From NCBI RefSeq assembly GCF_013004105.1, contig NZ_CP053085.1:4898001-4962000 (forward strand): a stretch of DNA of 64,000 nt, in the 5' to 3' direction. Of the stretch, positions 1-9,076 are shown one piece after another. Origin of the DNA: Gemmatimonas groenlandica. GTDB lineage: Bacteria > Gemmatimonadota > Gemmatimonadetes > Gemmatimonadales > Gemmatimonadaceae. Each line of letters opens with the position of its first letter. Position 1 is the stretch's first letter. The notes beneath the pieces are model-generated. The model did not search any database, was not told where the DNA came from, and saw only the letters and a program-made list of their open reading frames with translations. The position numbers were made by a program, and so were the translations under genes.

Positions 1-2991
1 CATCGCGTACTGCGCGCGTCCGATGTGCGTTCGCGCCTTGACGGAACCGCCCACGCCGGGCTCACGCCCTTCGTCGGACGCGCCCGAGAGCGCGCCACCC
101 TCGACGATCACGTCGACGCGGCGCGGGCAGGCATGGGCCGCTTCACGGTGCTGATCGGCGAAGCCGGCGCCGGCAAAAGTCGCCTGCTTCACGAACTGCG
201 TGACATTGCGGCAGCGCAGGCGCTGCGCGTCATCGTCGGGGGCTGTGATGCTTACGGAGGCAACACGCCATTTCTCCCCTTTGTCGATGCCACCCACGAC
301 GCGCTCGGCCTGCCCCGGGAGGACTCGGCGCCAGAGCGTCATGAAGCGGCGGTCGCCGCCGTCCGCGCCATCGATCGGTCGCTCGAAGAGTATCTGCCCT
401 TTTTTCTCACGCTGTTGGCGATTCCGAGCGAAGCGCATCCAGTGCCGGAAGCGCTGCGGGGTGAGCGGTTTCAGGGCGCCATGCTCGAGGCGATCGCAGC
501 GCTGTTCACGCTGGGATCCCGCGCGACGCCGACGCTGCTGCTCCTCGAGGACTGGCATTGGGCAGATGACGCCTCGCGTGCCGCGCTGCGGCAGCTGGCC
601 GAAGTCGTGCCGGCGTTTCCGCTGCTGCTGGTGGTCACCTCTCGCCCCGATGGCGTCACCGACTGGGGGAGCGCCGAACATCAAACGTTGATGCACTTGC
701 CGCCGCTCGACGGCGCCGCGACGGCCGCCATCGCGCGCGCCGTGCTCGGGGCGGAGCGACTGGCCCCTGCGCTGTTGGCACGACTGCACGAGCGCACCGG
801 CGGCAATCCGTTCTTTCTGGAAGAAGTCTGCGAGGCGTTGCGCGAAGACGGCAGCGTCACGGTGCGCGACGGAGAAGCGGTCGCCGCCGCGGCCGACAGC
901 GCGCTGCATGTGCCGGAGACCGTGCAGGGGGTGCTCCGTACCCGCATGGACCGGCTCGACGACGAAGCGGCCGAGGTGCTGCGCGTCGCCGCCGTGATCG
1001 GCCGGGAGTTCTCGCGTGGTGTGTTGGACGACGTCGTCGAGTCCCCTGGTGATCTCACGCGGTCGCTGGAGCGCCTGAAAACGTCCGGCCTGGTGCAGCA
1101 GATCGCCGTGGTGCCCGAACCGGCCTTCCGCTTCAAGCATGCCCTCACGGAGGAAGTCGCGTACGACAGCCTGCTGGAACACCAGCGCGCCACGCTGCAC
1201 GACGCGGTCGGCCGCGCGATCGAACGACGCTACGCGGCGCGTATCGACGAACATGTCGAACGACTCGCCCATCATTTCAGTCGCGCCGATGCATGGGCCG
1301 ATGCCGTGCGCTACGGCATGCAGTCCGCCGATCGCGCCATGGGGCTGAGCCAGAACGCCGATGCGCTCCTTACGCTCGCGCGCGTCGAAGAGTGGGTAAT
1401 GCGCCTACCCGACGATGACGTGCGTCGTGAACTGCTGTCCGATACGCTGCTCCGTCAGGAACGCCTCAGCGAAATGCTCGGCCTGCGGGCGCGACAGTTG
1501 GCCATTGTGGATGGCCTCATCGCGCTGCTCGCCCCATTCGGTGCGTCGGCCCGCCTGGCGCAGGCGTATCTGCGGCAGGGCGATGTGTTTACGCTGCTCA
1601 AGCGATTCGAAACCGCCGAGCGGGCACTCAAGACCGCCTTGCACCTGTCCCGCGAACTCGGGGACTCGCAAGGGGAACGGAACGCGCTACGTAGCATCGC
1701 CTTCCTCCGGTCGCACGAAGGACGTCACGACGACGCGCTGGAAATGATCGAGGAAGTGATGGCGCTCGGCACCGCCGCGGGTGATACGCGTGCCCAGGCC
1801 GGCGACCTTGCCACGATGGGCAACATCCTGCGGGCGCTTGGCCAGCTGGAGCGCGCGCTCGCCGTGCTCGAGGCCGCGCTGGAACGGACGGCCGCCAGCG
1901 ATCACCCGGCCCGCTACGGCGCGCTCCTCAACGTGATGGGCTCGATTCACCGGGATCTCGGAAACCTCGATACCGCGCTCGAGTTCTTCCGGCGCACCGA
2001 GGCATACCTCACGGTCACGGTGTATGCGTCGTTCACGCAGACCGCCATCGCGCACATCCAGTTGCAACAGGGGCGCGTCGAAGAAGCGCTGGACACGTAC
2101 CGCGATGCGCTGCGCCTGAATCGTCAGGCCAGTTACGTCGAAGGTATCGCGCAGGCCTGCCGCTCGTTGGGTGATGTGCTGGCTGGCCTCGAGCGACACG
2201 GTGAAGCCGTGCCGTATCTGCAGGAGGCCGCCGTGCTTTTCGGGCAGATCGAGGATTTCCGCAACGAGGCACTCGTCTGGCGCCGTCTGGCAGCCGTCCA
2301 CGAGCACATGCGTGCGCCGGCAGACGCACGGGAGGCCTGGATACGGATGCGGGATCTCTACCGCGACCGGTTGAACGAGAGTGGCGAGTCGGAAGCCGTC
2401 GAAGGCATTGCACGCGCTGAGCGTCAGCTCGATACCAGTGCTGAAGATGTCGTGCAGCGGTACGAAGAGGCCCGTGTGCTCGCCGTCCGCCAAGGTGATC
2501 GTGCCCGCGAGTTGGCGATTGGGAATGCGCTCGGCATCGTGCACTGGCAGCGCGGCGCGTTCGCGGATGCGGTGCGCGAATACGAGGCGGCGCTGCGCAT
2601 TTGCCGTGAGACCTCCGACACGGTGCATGAAGGATTGATCCTGAACAGCCTCGGCGCGTCGCTCAATAAACTGCGCCGATGGGACGAAGCACGGACGGCG
2701 CTCACCGATGCGGTGCGGGTGACGACGGCCACAGGCGAGCAGCAGCTGCTCGGTCACGCCCTGTCGGCGCTCGCCGACGTCTGTATCGGCCGTGGACAGT
2801 ACCTCGAGGCATTCGAGCATCTTCACCCTGCGATGCACATCCGACGCGCGCTCGGCGATCGCCGAGGCGAAGGATGGCTGTTGGAAAAGATGGCGCGTGC
2901 CCACAGCGCCCTCGGCAATTCCGCCGAAGCCGCCGAGGCCGCGTGTGCGGCCGAGGTGATCGCGCAGGATGTCGGTTCACTTTCACACTGA
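1..2991 (+). CDS. AAA ATPase/TPR signalling protein, 5' end outside window
   Basis: Large regulatory ATPase of the kind found behind adenylate cyclase or Ser/Thr kinase domains. Counting from the GTG at base 25, the motif LTPFVGR opens the AAA module, a Walker A GEAGAGKS lies at residues 45-52 and a Walker B-like LLLLEDWHWAD near 171-181. The second half (about 500-970) is a series of TPR-like helices. The frame is open to base 1 and the residues before the GTG (HRVLRASD) continue the linker that normally joins a cyclase or kinase domain to this module, so the true start and a catalytic N-terminal domain probably lie upstream. It ends 6 bases before the DUF4242 gene. Which N-terminal domain it has cannot be decided here. 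Confidence 0.85.
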   Translation, partial: HRVLRASDVRSRLDGTAHAGLTPFVGRARERATLDDHVDAARAGMGRFTVLIGEAGAGKSRLLHELRDIAAAQALRVIVGGCDAYGGNTPFLPFVDATHDALGLPREDSAPERHEAAVAAVRAIDRSLEEYLPFFLTLLAIPSEAHPVPEALRGERFQGAMLEAIAALFTLGSRATPTLLLLEDWHWADDASRAALRQLAEVVPAFPLLLVVTSRPDGVTDWGSAEHQTLMHLPPLDGAATAAIARAVLGAERLAPALLARLHERTGGNPFFLEEVCEALREDGSVTVRDGEAVAAAADSALHVPETVQGVLRTRMDRLDDEAAEVLRVAAVIGREFSRGVLDDVVESPGDLTRSLERLKTSGLVQQIAVVPEPAFRFKHALTEEVAYDSLLEHQRATLHDAVGRAIERRYAARIDEHVERLAHHFSRADAWADAVRYGMQSADRAMGLSQNADALLTLARVEEWVMRLPDDDVRRELLSDTLLRQERLSEMLGLRARQLAIVDGLIALLAPFGASARLAQAYLRQGDVFTLLKRFETAERALKTALHLSRELGDSQGERNALRSIAFLRSHEGRHDDALEMIEEVMALGTAAGDTRAQAGDLATMGNILRALGQLERALAVLEAALERTAASDHPARYGALLNVMGSIHRDLGNLDTALEFFRRTEAYLTVTVYASFTQTAIAHIQLQQGRVEEALDTYRDALRLNRQASYVEGIAQACRSLGDVLAGLERHGEAVPYLQEAAVLFGQIEDFRNEALVWRRLAAVHEHMRAPADAREAWIRMRDLYRDRLNESGESEAVEGIARAERQLDTSAEDVVQRYEEARVLAVRQGDRARELAIGNALGIVHWQRGAFADAVREYEAALRICRETSDTVHEGLILNSLGASLNKLRRWDEARTALTDAVRVTTATGEQQLLGHALSALADVCIGRGQYLEAFEHLHPAMHIRRALGDRRGEGWLLEKMARAHSALGNSAEAAEAACAAEVIAQDVGSLSH

Positions 2992-2997
2992 GGCTTC

Positions 2998-3264
2998 ATG
3001 CCGAAATACATCATTGAGCGTAACGTCGGAACCCTTACCGCCGACCAATTGAGCGCCGCCGGGCGCATGTCCAATTCCGTGCTCGCCGGGATGCCCGAGG
3101 TAGTCTGGGTGAAGAGCTACGTATCCGATGCCGAGGGGAAGATCTACTGCGAGTACATGGCGCCGAACCCGGAGGCGGTACTCGAGCATGCGCGCCGAAG
3201 TGGTATGCCCGCGAACAAGATTTCCGAGGTCTCCCTCGAGATCAATCCGGCGATGTTCATGTAG
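2998..3264 (+). CDS. DUF4242 family small protein
   Basis: An 88-residue cytoplasmic protein of the DUF4242 family, whose characterised member SCO4226 is a nickel-binding ferredoxin-like-fold protein. The opening PKYIIERNV, the central VVWVKSYVSDAEGKIYCEY and the closing INPAMFM are typical of the family, and the length fits a single domain. The ATG lies 6 bases after the preceding AAA/TPR gene, so the two are probably co-transcribed. No signal peptide is visible. Metal binding and the biological role in this organism are inferred only from the family. Confidence 0.85.
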   Translation: MPKYIIERNVGTLTADQLSAAGRMSNSVLAGMPEVVWVKSYVSDAEGKIYCEYMAPNPEAVLEHARRSGMPANKISEVSLEINPAMFM

Positions 3265-3371
3265 TCCCGGTGGTGGACGGCGGTATGAAGGTTGTGCCGG
3301 CGCCGAGCGGGTAGCCCATATTTGAGGGGTGCCCGCCGGCCCCGACCCGTCTTCATTTTCGGAGTTGCAGG

Positions 3372-5105
3372 ATGATTACTCGTTCGACGTTCCGCGTAGC
3401 CGTGCTCGCCGCGCTGCTCTCTCCTGTAATCACGCCGCGCATCGCGATGGCGCAGGATCGCTCGCAGTCGCGATCCATGGTGTCGTCCAAACAGGGCGTC
3501 GTGGCCAGCGAGAGCGTACTGGCCTCGCAGGTCGGTGCCTCGGTGTTGGAGCGAGGTGGCAATGCCATCGACGCCGCCGTCGCCATGAACGCGATGATGG
3601 GACTCGTCGCTCCGATGAACGACGGGATTGGTGGCGATCTGTTCGCGATCATCTACGAAGCGAAGACGGGAAAGCTCTTCGGGTTGAACGCGTCAGGATG
3701 GGCACCGAAAGCTCTGACGGTGGAGCACCTGCGCGCCAAGGGGCGCACGTCGATGCCGGCCCGCGGGATCGATGCCGCCACGGTGCCGGGCGCGGTGAAT
3801 GGCTGGGAGAAGTTGCTCACCCGTTTCGGGAAGAAGCGCTTCGCCGATGTGCTGGCGCCATCGATTGCCTACGCGGAGGCCGGCTTCCCGGTGGGCGAGG
3901 TGGTCAGCGTGTATTGGAAGGACAGTGAGAAGGTGCTACGCGAAGACGCCGCCACCACGAAGACGTTCCTTCCCGGTGGCCGCTTGCCGCAGTCAGGCGA
4001 GCTGTTTCGTAATCCCGAGCTGGCGTGGAGCTATCGGCAGATCGCGAGCGGCGGCGCGGCCGCGTTTTACAAGGGCAGTGTCGCCGCCAAGCTGCTGGCC
4101 AGCAGCAAGACGCATGGCGGCACGATGACGGCCGCCGACCTGGCGGAGTTCGACAGCGAATGGGTGGAGCCGATCTCCACGACGTATCGCGGGTGGACGG
4201 TCTATGAGCTGCCGCCGAACGGGCAGGGCATCGCCGCGCTCGAGATGTTGAATATCATGGAGACGTTTCCGTTGGCCACGATGGGCCACAACTCCGCGCC
4301 GGCGTTGCATCACATGATCGAAGCAAAGAAGCTTGCGTACGCCGACATGCAGCAGTACGACGGCGATCCGCGCTTCGTGAAGATCCCGGTGACCGCGATG
4401 CGATCGAAGTCGTACGCAGCCGAACGGGCCAAGCTGGTGAATGCGTCGAAGGCCACGTGCGATCTCAGTGCTGGTACGCCCGGCGGCACCGACAACGGCA
4501 CGACCTATTTGAGCGCGGTGGACAAGGAGGGGAACATGATTTCCCTGATCCAGAGCAACTACTCCACCGTGGGTTTTGGTGCTGGCATTACCGTGGCCGA
4601 TGCCGGTTTTGTGTGGCACAACCGCGGCGCCGGCTTCTCCTTCGATCCCGCCAGCGCCAACGTGCTCGCCGGACGCAAACGGCCGCTGCATACGATCATC
4701 CCGGCGTTCATGGAGAAGGGCGATACGCGTGTGGCGTTCGGGATCATGGGTGGCTGGAATCAGGCCCAGGCGCACGCCCAATTCGTGTCGAACATCGCCG
4801 ACTTCGGCATGAACATTCAGGGAGCGCTCGATGCACCGCGCTTTTCCAAGGAAACGTTTCCTGGATGCGACGTAAACTTCGAATCACGTATCCCAGATGC
4901 CGTGCTGAAAGCGCTGGCCGCGATGGGACACGAGATCGTGATGCGCGGCGACTACTCGAGCACCCGCATGGGGGCCGGTCAGGCCGTTATGCGCAACTAC
5001 ACCACGGGGATCAACTCCGGCGCGTCGGATCCGCGCAAGGATGGTTCGGCCGTGTCGGAACTGCTGCCGGTTCGACCGAACACGCCGGCTGCTGCGAAGC
5101 GCTGA
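3372..5105 (+). CDS. ggt: gamma-glutamyltransferase precursor
   Basis: Secreted gamma-glutamyltransferase (glutathione hydrolase), an N-terminal nucleophile enzyme that cleaves itself into two subunits and removes gamma-glutamyl groups from glutathione and related peptides. The 577-residue precursor begins with a signal peptide ending near residue 26 (AMAQ). The large-subunit hallmark GGNAIDAAVA follows. The autoprocessing and catalytic site is the first Thr of DNGTTYLSAVD, Thr377, and the small subunit carries the GAGITV and TRMGAGQAV segments. A GGAG at 3361-3364 sits 7 bases before the ATG. It stands alone, without glutathione genes next to it. Length and motifs are those of an intact family member. 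Confidence 0.93.
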   Translation: MITRSTFRVAVLAALLSPVITPRIAMAQDRSQSRSMVSSKQGVVASESVLASQVGASVLERGGNAIDAAVAMNAMMGLVAPMNDGIGGDLFAIIYEAKTGKLFGLNASGWAPKALTVEHLRAKGRTSMPARGIDAATVPGAVNGWEKLLTRFGKKRFADVLAPSIAYAEAGFPVGEVVSVYWKDSEKVLREDAATTKTFLPGGRLPQSGELFRNPELAWSYRQIASGGAAAFYKGSVAAKLLASSKTHGGTMTAADLAEFDSEWVEPISTTYRGWTVYELPPNGQGIAALEMLNIMETFPLATMGHNSAPALHHMIEAKKLAYADMQQYDGDPRFVKIPVTAMRSKSYAAERAKLVNASKATCDLSAGTPGGTDNGTTYLSAVDKEGNMISLIQSNYSTVGFGAGITVADAGFVWHNRGAGFSFDPASANVLAGRKRPLHTIIPAFMEKGDTRVAFGIMGGWNQAQAHAQFVSNIADFGMNIQGALDAPRFSKETFPGCDVNFESRIPDAVLKALAAMGHEIVMRGDYSSTRMGAGQAVMRNYTTGINSGASDPRKDGSAVSELLPVRPNTPAAAKR

Positions 5106-5246
5106 GCGTTTCGACCGGTCACGTCGCTCGGAGCGAACGGGGGCACGGACATGGCGAAAGGTTTGGAGCGAACCAGCTGAGTTTGCCAGCGCCGTTGACG
5201 AAACGACGACCCGTCGTGATGAGCCAAAACGAACGCCGCACTCAGC

Positions 5247-5278
5247 TTGCTCCGCGCAGCGCACGAGACGGGTATATT
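5247..5278 (+). promoter_or_regulatory. possible promoter of the KaiC-like operon
   Basis: A TATATT at 5273-5278 is an AT-rich hexamer in a very GC-rich intergenic stretch, with TTGCTC at 5247-5252 as a possible -35. The 20-base spacer is longer than optimal, so only the -10 is at all persuasive. If real, transcription would begin near 5285 and place an AGGGAG ribosome site at 5307-5312 in the leader. Confidence 0.35.
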
Positions 5279-5287
5279 CCACTCACG

Positions 5288-5782
5288 ATGCCGGGCCTTC
5301 GTCAGCAGGGAGCGTTGGTGGTGTCACCGAGTACCGATCCAGCGAGCGACGAGACGCCGAAGTCATTGGCGCGTCGACTCGTCGAGCAGGAGCTGTCAGG
5401 GGCGAGTGGAAACGAAGCGGCGGCAACGTCGCTGCTCGTGGAGCGCGTGTACGTCGGGCTGTCCCGATGGTTTGGTCCCTACGGAGCGCACGCGCTTGTG
5501 ATGCGCGCCGTTTCGCGCGCACGCACCCAACATGCGTTGTTAGCCGACGTTGCCGTGAGTGCCTCGGACGTGCCGCATGTCACCGGTTGGACGAGCGGCA
5601 GCACTGCCGGAGGATCCGTGGCGACCAGGGAAGCGGCGATCGCCGTGCTTTCCTCGCTGCATGAAGCACTGATCCGACTGATTGGAGATGACCTCGCCGA
5701 AACGCTGCTGACACAGCGCGACGTGGCAGCGGGTCCAAGCACTACGGAGATGCCTGTCTCCTCGAACGCGAGCGATCCATGA
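5288..5782 (+). CDS. unknown protein, first gene of the KaiC-like operon
   Basis: A protein of about 160 residues that I do not recognise. It has no signal peptide or clear membrane segment; two helical stretches stand out, around SLLVERVYVGLSRWFGPYG and in the C-terminal SLHEALIRLIGDDLAETLL. Its stop overlaps the ATG of the KaiC-like gene (ATGA at 5779-5782), so the two are translationally coupled. The start is uncertain: ATG 5288 is in frame, but AGGGAG at 5307-5312 sits well for the GTG codons at 5318 and 5321, and another in-frame ATG lies at 5219. Tight coupling suggests a partner or regulator of the downstream ATPase and kinase; this is inference. Confidence 0.6.
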   Translation: MPGLRQQGALVVSPSTDPASDETPKSLARRLVEQELSGASGNEAAATSLLVERVYVGLSRWFGPYGAHALVMRAVSRARTQHALLADVAVSASDVPHVTGWTSGSTAGGSVATREAAIAVLSSLHEALIRLIGDDLAETLLTQRDVAAGPSTTEMPVSSNASDP

Positions 5783-7341
5783 ACGACGAAGCAACTCGTA
5801 GCGACCGTACGGAAGGCGCTGATTCGCCTACCCGCCGCCCGGCACCTGGCCAGAAGGTGCTGAGGCACCTGCGCACGGGAGTCCCGGGACTCGATGCGGT
5901 GCTCGGCGGCGGCCTGCCGGAGTTTTCGTTCAACATGCTGGCGGGCGGTCCCGGTGCGGGCAAGACCACTTTGGCGCAACAGATTCTGTTCGCCAACGCC
6001 ACCAGAGAGCGACCGGCGCTGTACTTCACCGTACTCGGTGAACCCACGGTGAAGATGCTCCGCTATCAACAGCAGTTCAGCTTTTTCAAGCCTGAACTTG
6101 TTGGGAACGCCGTGCACTATTTGAATCTCAGCGAGGAAGCGCTTGCCGGCGACCTGAGCGCGGTACTCGGCCGGTTGACCAGCGAGGTGGAGCGGCTGAA
6201 TCCCGGTATCGTGGTGGTGGATTCATTCCGTACCATTCAGCCTTCCGCCGGCGAGCGGGCGAGCGGGATCTCGGCGCCGGCCACGTTCAGCGCCGTGGGT
6301 CTCGAGCAATTTGTGCAGCGACTGGCCCTGCACCTCACCTCGTGGGAAGTGACCTCGCTGCTAATCGGCGAATACGATGAGCCGGAGCAGCGCCAGCCGC
6401 TGTTCACGATCGCCGACGGCATCGTTTGGCTCACGCAGGAGACTCACCGGAACTCGGTCGTGCGCAAGCTGCAGGCGGTGAAAGTGCGTGGCCAGGCGCA
6501 GATGCCTGGACTGCACACCTTTCGCATCACTACCGACGGGTTGCAAGTCTTCCCGCGGATTCCTGAACAGCAGGCCGATCGGCGCCGTACGTATCCGGCG
6601 TCTGCTGTTCGCCTCAGTTCGGGTGTGCCCGGACTCGACGCGATGCTGGGCGGTGGCATTCCCGTGGGCGACGCGGTGATGGTCGCCGGCGCCACCGGCA
6701 CTGGCAAATCTACCTTCGGCATGCAGTTCGCTGCCGAAGGACTTCGGCAGGGCGAGTCGGTCGTGGTGGCGGTGTTCGAGGAGTACCCGGAGGCCTACCT
6801 CGCGCGGCTCCGTGCTCACGATATCGATCCGGACGCCCTAGTTGCCGCCGGGAAGCTACGGGTGTCGTACCTGCGCCCTCTCGATCTGTCGGTCGATGAA
6901 ACGCTGGCCGATATTCTGTCGAACGTGAAAGAAACCGGGGCGACGCGCGTGGTGATCGACTCACTCACCGGTTTCGAGATCGCGCTAGCCCCGACCTTCC
7001 GGGAAGATTTCCGCGAGTCGCTGTATCGTCTGGTTGGTGCACTGACGGCAACCGGCGTGACGGTATTCATGACTCTCGAGGCCGTGTCGACCTCGGATGA
7101 GGTTGGATTTACCGGCGAGCGCGTGTCGTTCATCACCGACGATATCATCGTGCAGCGGTACGTCGAAGTCGAGGGGAAATTGGTGAAAGTCGTCTCGATA
7201 ATCAAAATGCGAGGGAGCGCTCACAGCACGGAATTCCGCAAATATCAGATCACCGACCGAGGCGCCACGATCGGCGACGCGATCACGGATATTGACGGCC
7301 TTCTCACTGGGAGCCCCACTCGGCGTTCGTCCGCACTATGA
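5779..7341 (+). CDS. tandem KaiC-like ATPase (RecA superfamily)
   Basis: A 520-residue protein with two RecA-like KaiC domains, resembling the circadian clock ATPase KaiC but found widely outside cyanobacteria as a signalling ATPase. Walker A motifs are GGPGAGKT at 56-63 and GATGTGKS at 304-311. The second domain has the paired acidic residues FEEYPE, whereas the first has only GEPT in the matching place, so the domains may differ in hydrolysis. In the C-terminal part VSFITDD aligns by eye with the KaiC phosphorylation segment, putting Ser450 at the KaiC Ser431 position but Phe451 at Thr432. It overlaps the unknown gene upstream by ATGA and runs into the histidine kinase gene. No kaiA or kaiB is visible. 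A clock role is not supported by context. Confidence 0.88.
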   Translation: MNDEATRSDRTEGADSPTRRPAPGQKVLRHLRTGVPGLDAVLGGGLPEFSFNMLAGGPGAGKTTLAQQILFANATRERPALYFTVLGEPTVKMLRYQQQFSFFKPELVGNAVHYLNLSEEALAGDLSAVLGRLTSEVERLNPGIVVVDSFRTIQPSAGERASGISAPATFSAVGLEQFVQRLALHLTSWEVTSLLIGEYDEPEQRQPLFTIADGIVWLTQETHRNSVVRKLQAVKVRGQAQMPGLHTFRITTDGLQVFPRIPEQQADRRRTYPASAVRLSSGVPGLDAMLGGGIPVGDAVMVAGATGTGKSTFGMQFAAEGLRQGESVVVAVFEEYPEAYLARLRAHDIDPDALVAAGKLRVSYLRPLDLSVDETLADILSNVKETGATRVVIDSLTGFEIALAPTFREDFRESLYRLVGALTATGVTVFMTLEAVSTSDEVGFTGERVSFITDDIIVQRYVEVEGKLVKVVSIIKMRGSAHSTEFRKYQITDRGATIGDAITDIDGLLTGSPTRRSSAL

Positions 7342-7348
7342 GACGCCG

Positions 7349-8761
7349 GTGATCGAGTTGCAGCACCTCACCGAGCGCATCCTGCTCAGCGCACTGCGTG
7401 AGCAGGATGCTGCCGACGCGGCCGAGCACAAGCGGGGCGACGCGCAATTCCTGGCCGACGCTGGGTTCGAGCTCAATGCGTCGCTCGATCAGGAGACGAC
7501 CTATAGTGCGATTGCCAATCTCGTGCTGCCGCGTCGTGCGGCGTGGTGCGTCGTCGACGTCGTCGACGTGGAAGGACTGCTGCGTCGCGTCGCGGTCATT
7601 CATCCCGACCCGCTCAAGCACGCGGCCGCCCTTGCCCTGGCGAGTTCCTGGACGCCAGCGGACGACGACGTCATCGGCGTTCCCGCTTTGCGACTCGCAC
7701 ACACCACGGTGGCGCTGGTCGATACGCGAGCGATAGCAAAGGCGGCGGAACGCGTTCCCGGCGCAATTCGCGTGGTCGAATGGCTCGGCGTCGGCCCGGT
7801 GTTGATCGTGCCGCTGCTCGGGGAGGACGGATTGCTAGGGGCGATCACGTTCGTGGGACCGGACTCCAACGCGCCATTCAGCGTCGAGGAGATCGCGCAC
7901 AGCGAGGCGTTGGCCGCACGCTGCGCCCAAGCGCTGGAAGGAGCGCGGCGCTTCGAGACGGAGCACGCCATGTCAGTCACGGCCGATATCAGTCGATTCG
8001 AGGCCGAGGCCGCACGCAACGTGGCGCAGACGGAGAACATCGCGAAGGATGGCGCCATCGCCATGATCAGCCACGAACTGCGTTCACCGCTCGGTGCGAT
8101 CGCCAACAATATTGAGATCCTGCAGCTCGAGATCTGCGGCCCGGTTACGGCGTTGCAACGGGCCGTCCTGGATCGCATGGCGACAAGTCATGAGCACGTG
8201 ATGTCGCTGGTCGATCAACTCTTGGATCTGCAGCGCATCGCCGTCGGCAAGATGCACTTCGAGATCGCGCCGGTATCCGTCACGTCGGCCGTCGCGGTCG
8301 CCGCCGACATGGCGACATGGCAGTTCACGCAGGCACATGTGCAGCTGGAGCTACGCGTCGATGAGACGCTGGGGGCGCTGCACACCGACAGTCGCAAGTT
8401 CACGCAGATCATTTTGAATCTGCTGTCGAACGCGGCCAAGTATACGCCCGCCGGGGGGCATGTGCTGCTCGTCGCGGACCGGCTCGACGGCGCGATTCGA
8501 CTGCGCGTCCACGACACCGGGATCGGCATCGCGGTCGATCATCACGAGGAGGTGTTCGAGCCGTTTGTGCAGGTGCGCGATTCCGCCCACCGGCACTTCG
8601 GCGGCGCCGGCCTCGGTCTCGCCATCAGTCGGCAATTCGCGCGTGGGCTCGGCGGTGACCTCACGGTGGAAAGTGAACAGGGCGTGGGGAGCACGTTCAC
8701 ACTCACGATTCCGGACACACGACCGAATGCCGGCGCCGACGGTGCGGACCCGCAGGCGTAA
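7349..8761 (+). CDS. GAF-domain sensor histidine kinase
   Basis: A cytoplasmic histidine kinase of about 470 residues. A GAF-like sensor fills roughly residues 40-210, followed by a HisKA domain with AMISHELRSPLG (His242 counted from this start) and a HATPase domain with NLLSNAAKYTP, DTGIGI and GGAGLGLAIS boxes. No membrane segment is seen, so it likely senses an internal cue or the neighbouring KaiC-like protein. The start is uncertain: GTG 7349 lies 7 bases past the KaiC-like stop, while TTG 7292 in the same frame would overlap that gene. There is no receiver gene next to it. The order KaiC-like ATPase then kinase suggests one signalling unit. Confidence 0.85.
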   Translation: MIELQHLTERILLSALREQDAADAAEHKRGDAQFLADAGFELNASLDQETTYSAIANLVLPRRAAWCVVDVVDVEGLLRRVAVIHPDPLKHAAALALASSWTPADDDVIGVPALRLAHTTVALVDTRAIAKAAERVPGAIRVVEWLGVGPVLIVPLLGEDGLLGAITFVGPDSNAPFSVEEIAHSEALAARCAQALEGARRFETEHAMSVTADISRFEAEAARNVAQTENIAKDGAIAMISHELRSPLGAIANNIEILQLEICGPVTALQRAVLDRMATSHEHVMSLVDQLLDLQRIAVGKMHFEIAPVSVTSAVAVAADMATWQFTQAHVQLELRVDETLGALHTDSRKFTQIILNLLSNAAKYTPAGGHVLLVADRLDGAIRLRVHDTGIGIAVDHHEEVFEPFVQVRDSAHRHFGGAGLGLAISRQFARGLGGDLTVESEQGVGSTFTLTIPDTRPNAGADGADPQA

Positions 8762-8772
8762 GGAGCGACCAA

Positions 8773-8806
8773 CGGCGCCCCCTACCTCATGTGGAAGGGG
8801 ACGCCG
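8773..8806. terminator. hairpin between convergent genes
   Basis: A 10-base inverted repeat with one mismatch (left arm CGGCGCCCCC, right arm GGGGACGCCG) and a 14-base loop lies between the kinase stop and the stop of the small membrane protein on the other strand. There is no clear T-tract. Its position between convergent genes suggests a terminator. Confidence 0.4.
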
Positions 8807-8821
8807 CGTGCGCGAACGAGG

Positions 8822-8971
8822 CTAGAGGACCTTCCGTCCCTGAATCACGCGCACGAGGATCACGATCACGGCGATGACGAGCAGGATATGGATGAGGCCG
8901 CCCATCGTGTAGGCGCTGACCATGCCGAGCAGCCAAAGGACGACGAGGATAATGGCGAGTGTCATGAGCAT
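8822..8971 (-). CDS. small Lmo0937-type membrane protein
   Basis: A membrane peptide of 49 residues made of two hydrophobic helices, LAIILVVLWLLG and ILLVIAVIVILV, with a basic end (RVIQGRKVL). This layout and the WLLGMVSAYTMGGLIH centre match the Lmo0937 family of tiny membrane proteins, often stress-related, of unknown function. I start at the ATG at 8971; a second ATG follows two codons later, and an upstream in-frame start at 9031 would add 20 hydrophilic residues unlike the family. It is convergent with the kinase gene. Confidence 0.75.
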   Translation of the reverse strand: MLMTLAIILVVLWLLGMVSAYTMGGLIHILLVIAVIVILVRVIQGRKVL

Positions 8972-9076
8972 GGTGCGTTCCCGAAAGAGGTGGTCATTGG
9001 TATCCGGCGCGGCGTACCCAAGTGTGGGCACATCGCACCGATCGACGATTCTCAGTGCAATGGTGGTGCCACGAGC

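Noticed and set aside
1687-2904. A 405-codon minus-strand open frame
   Set aside because: Antisense to the TPR part of the AAA protein and without recognisable motifs.
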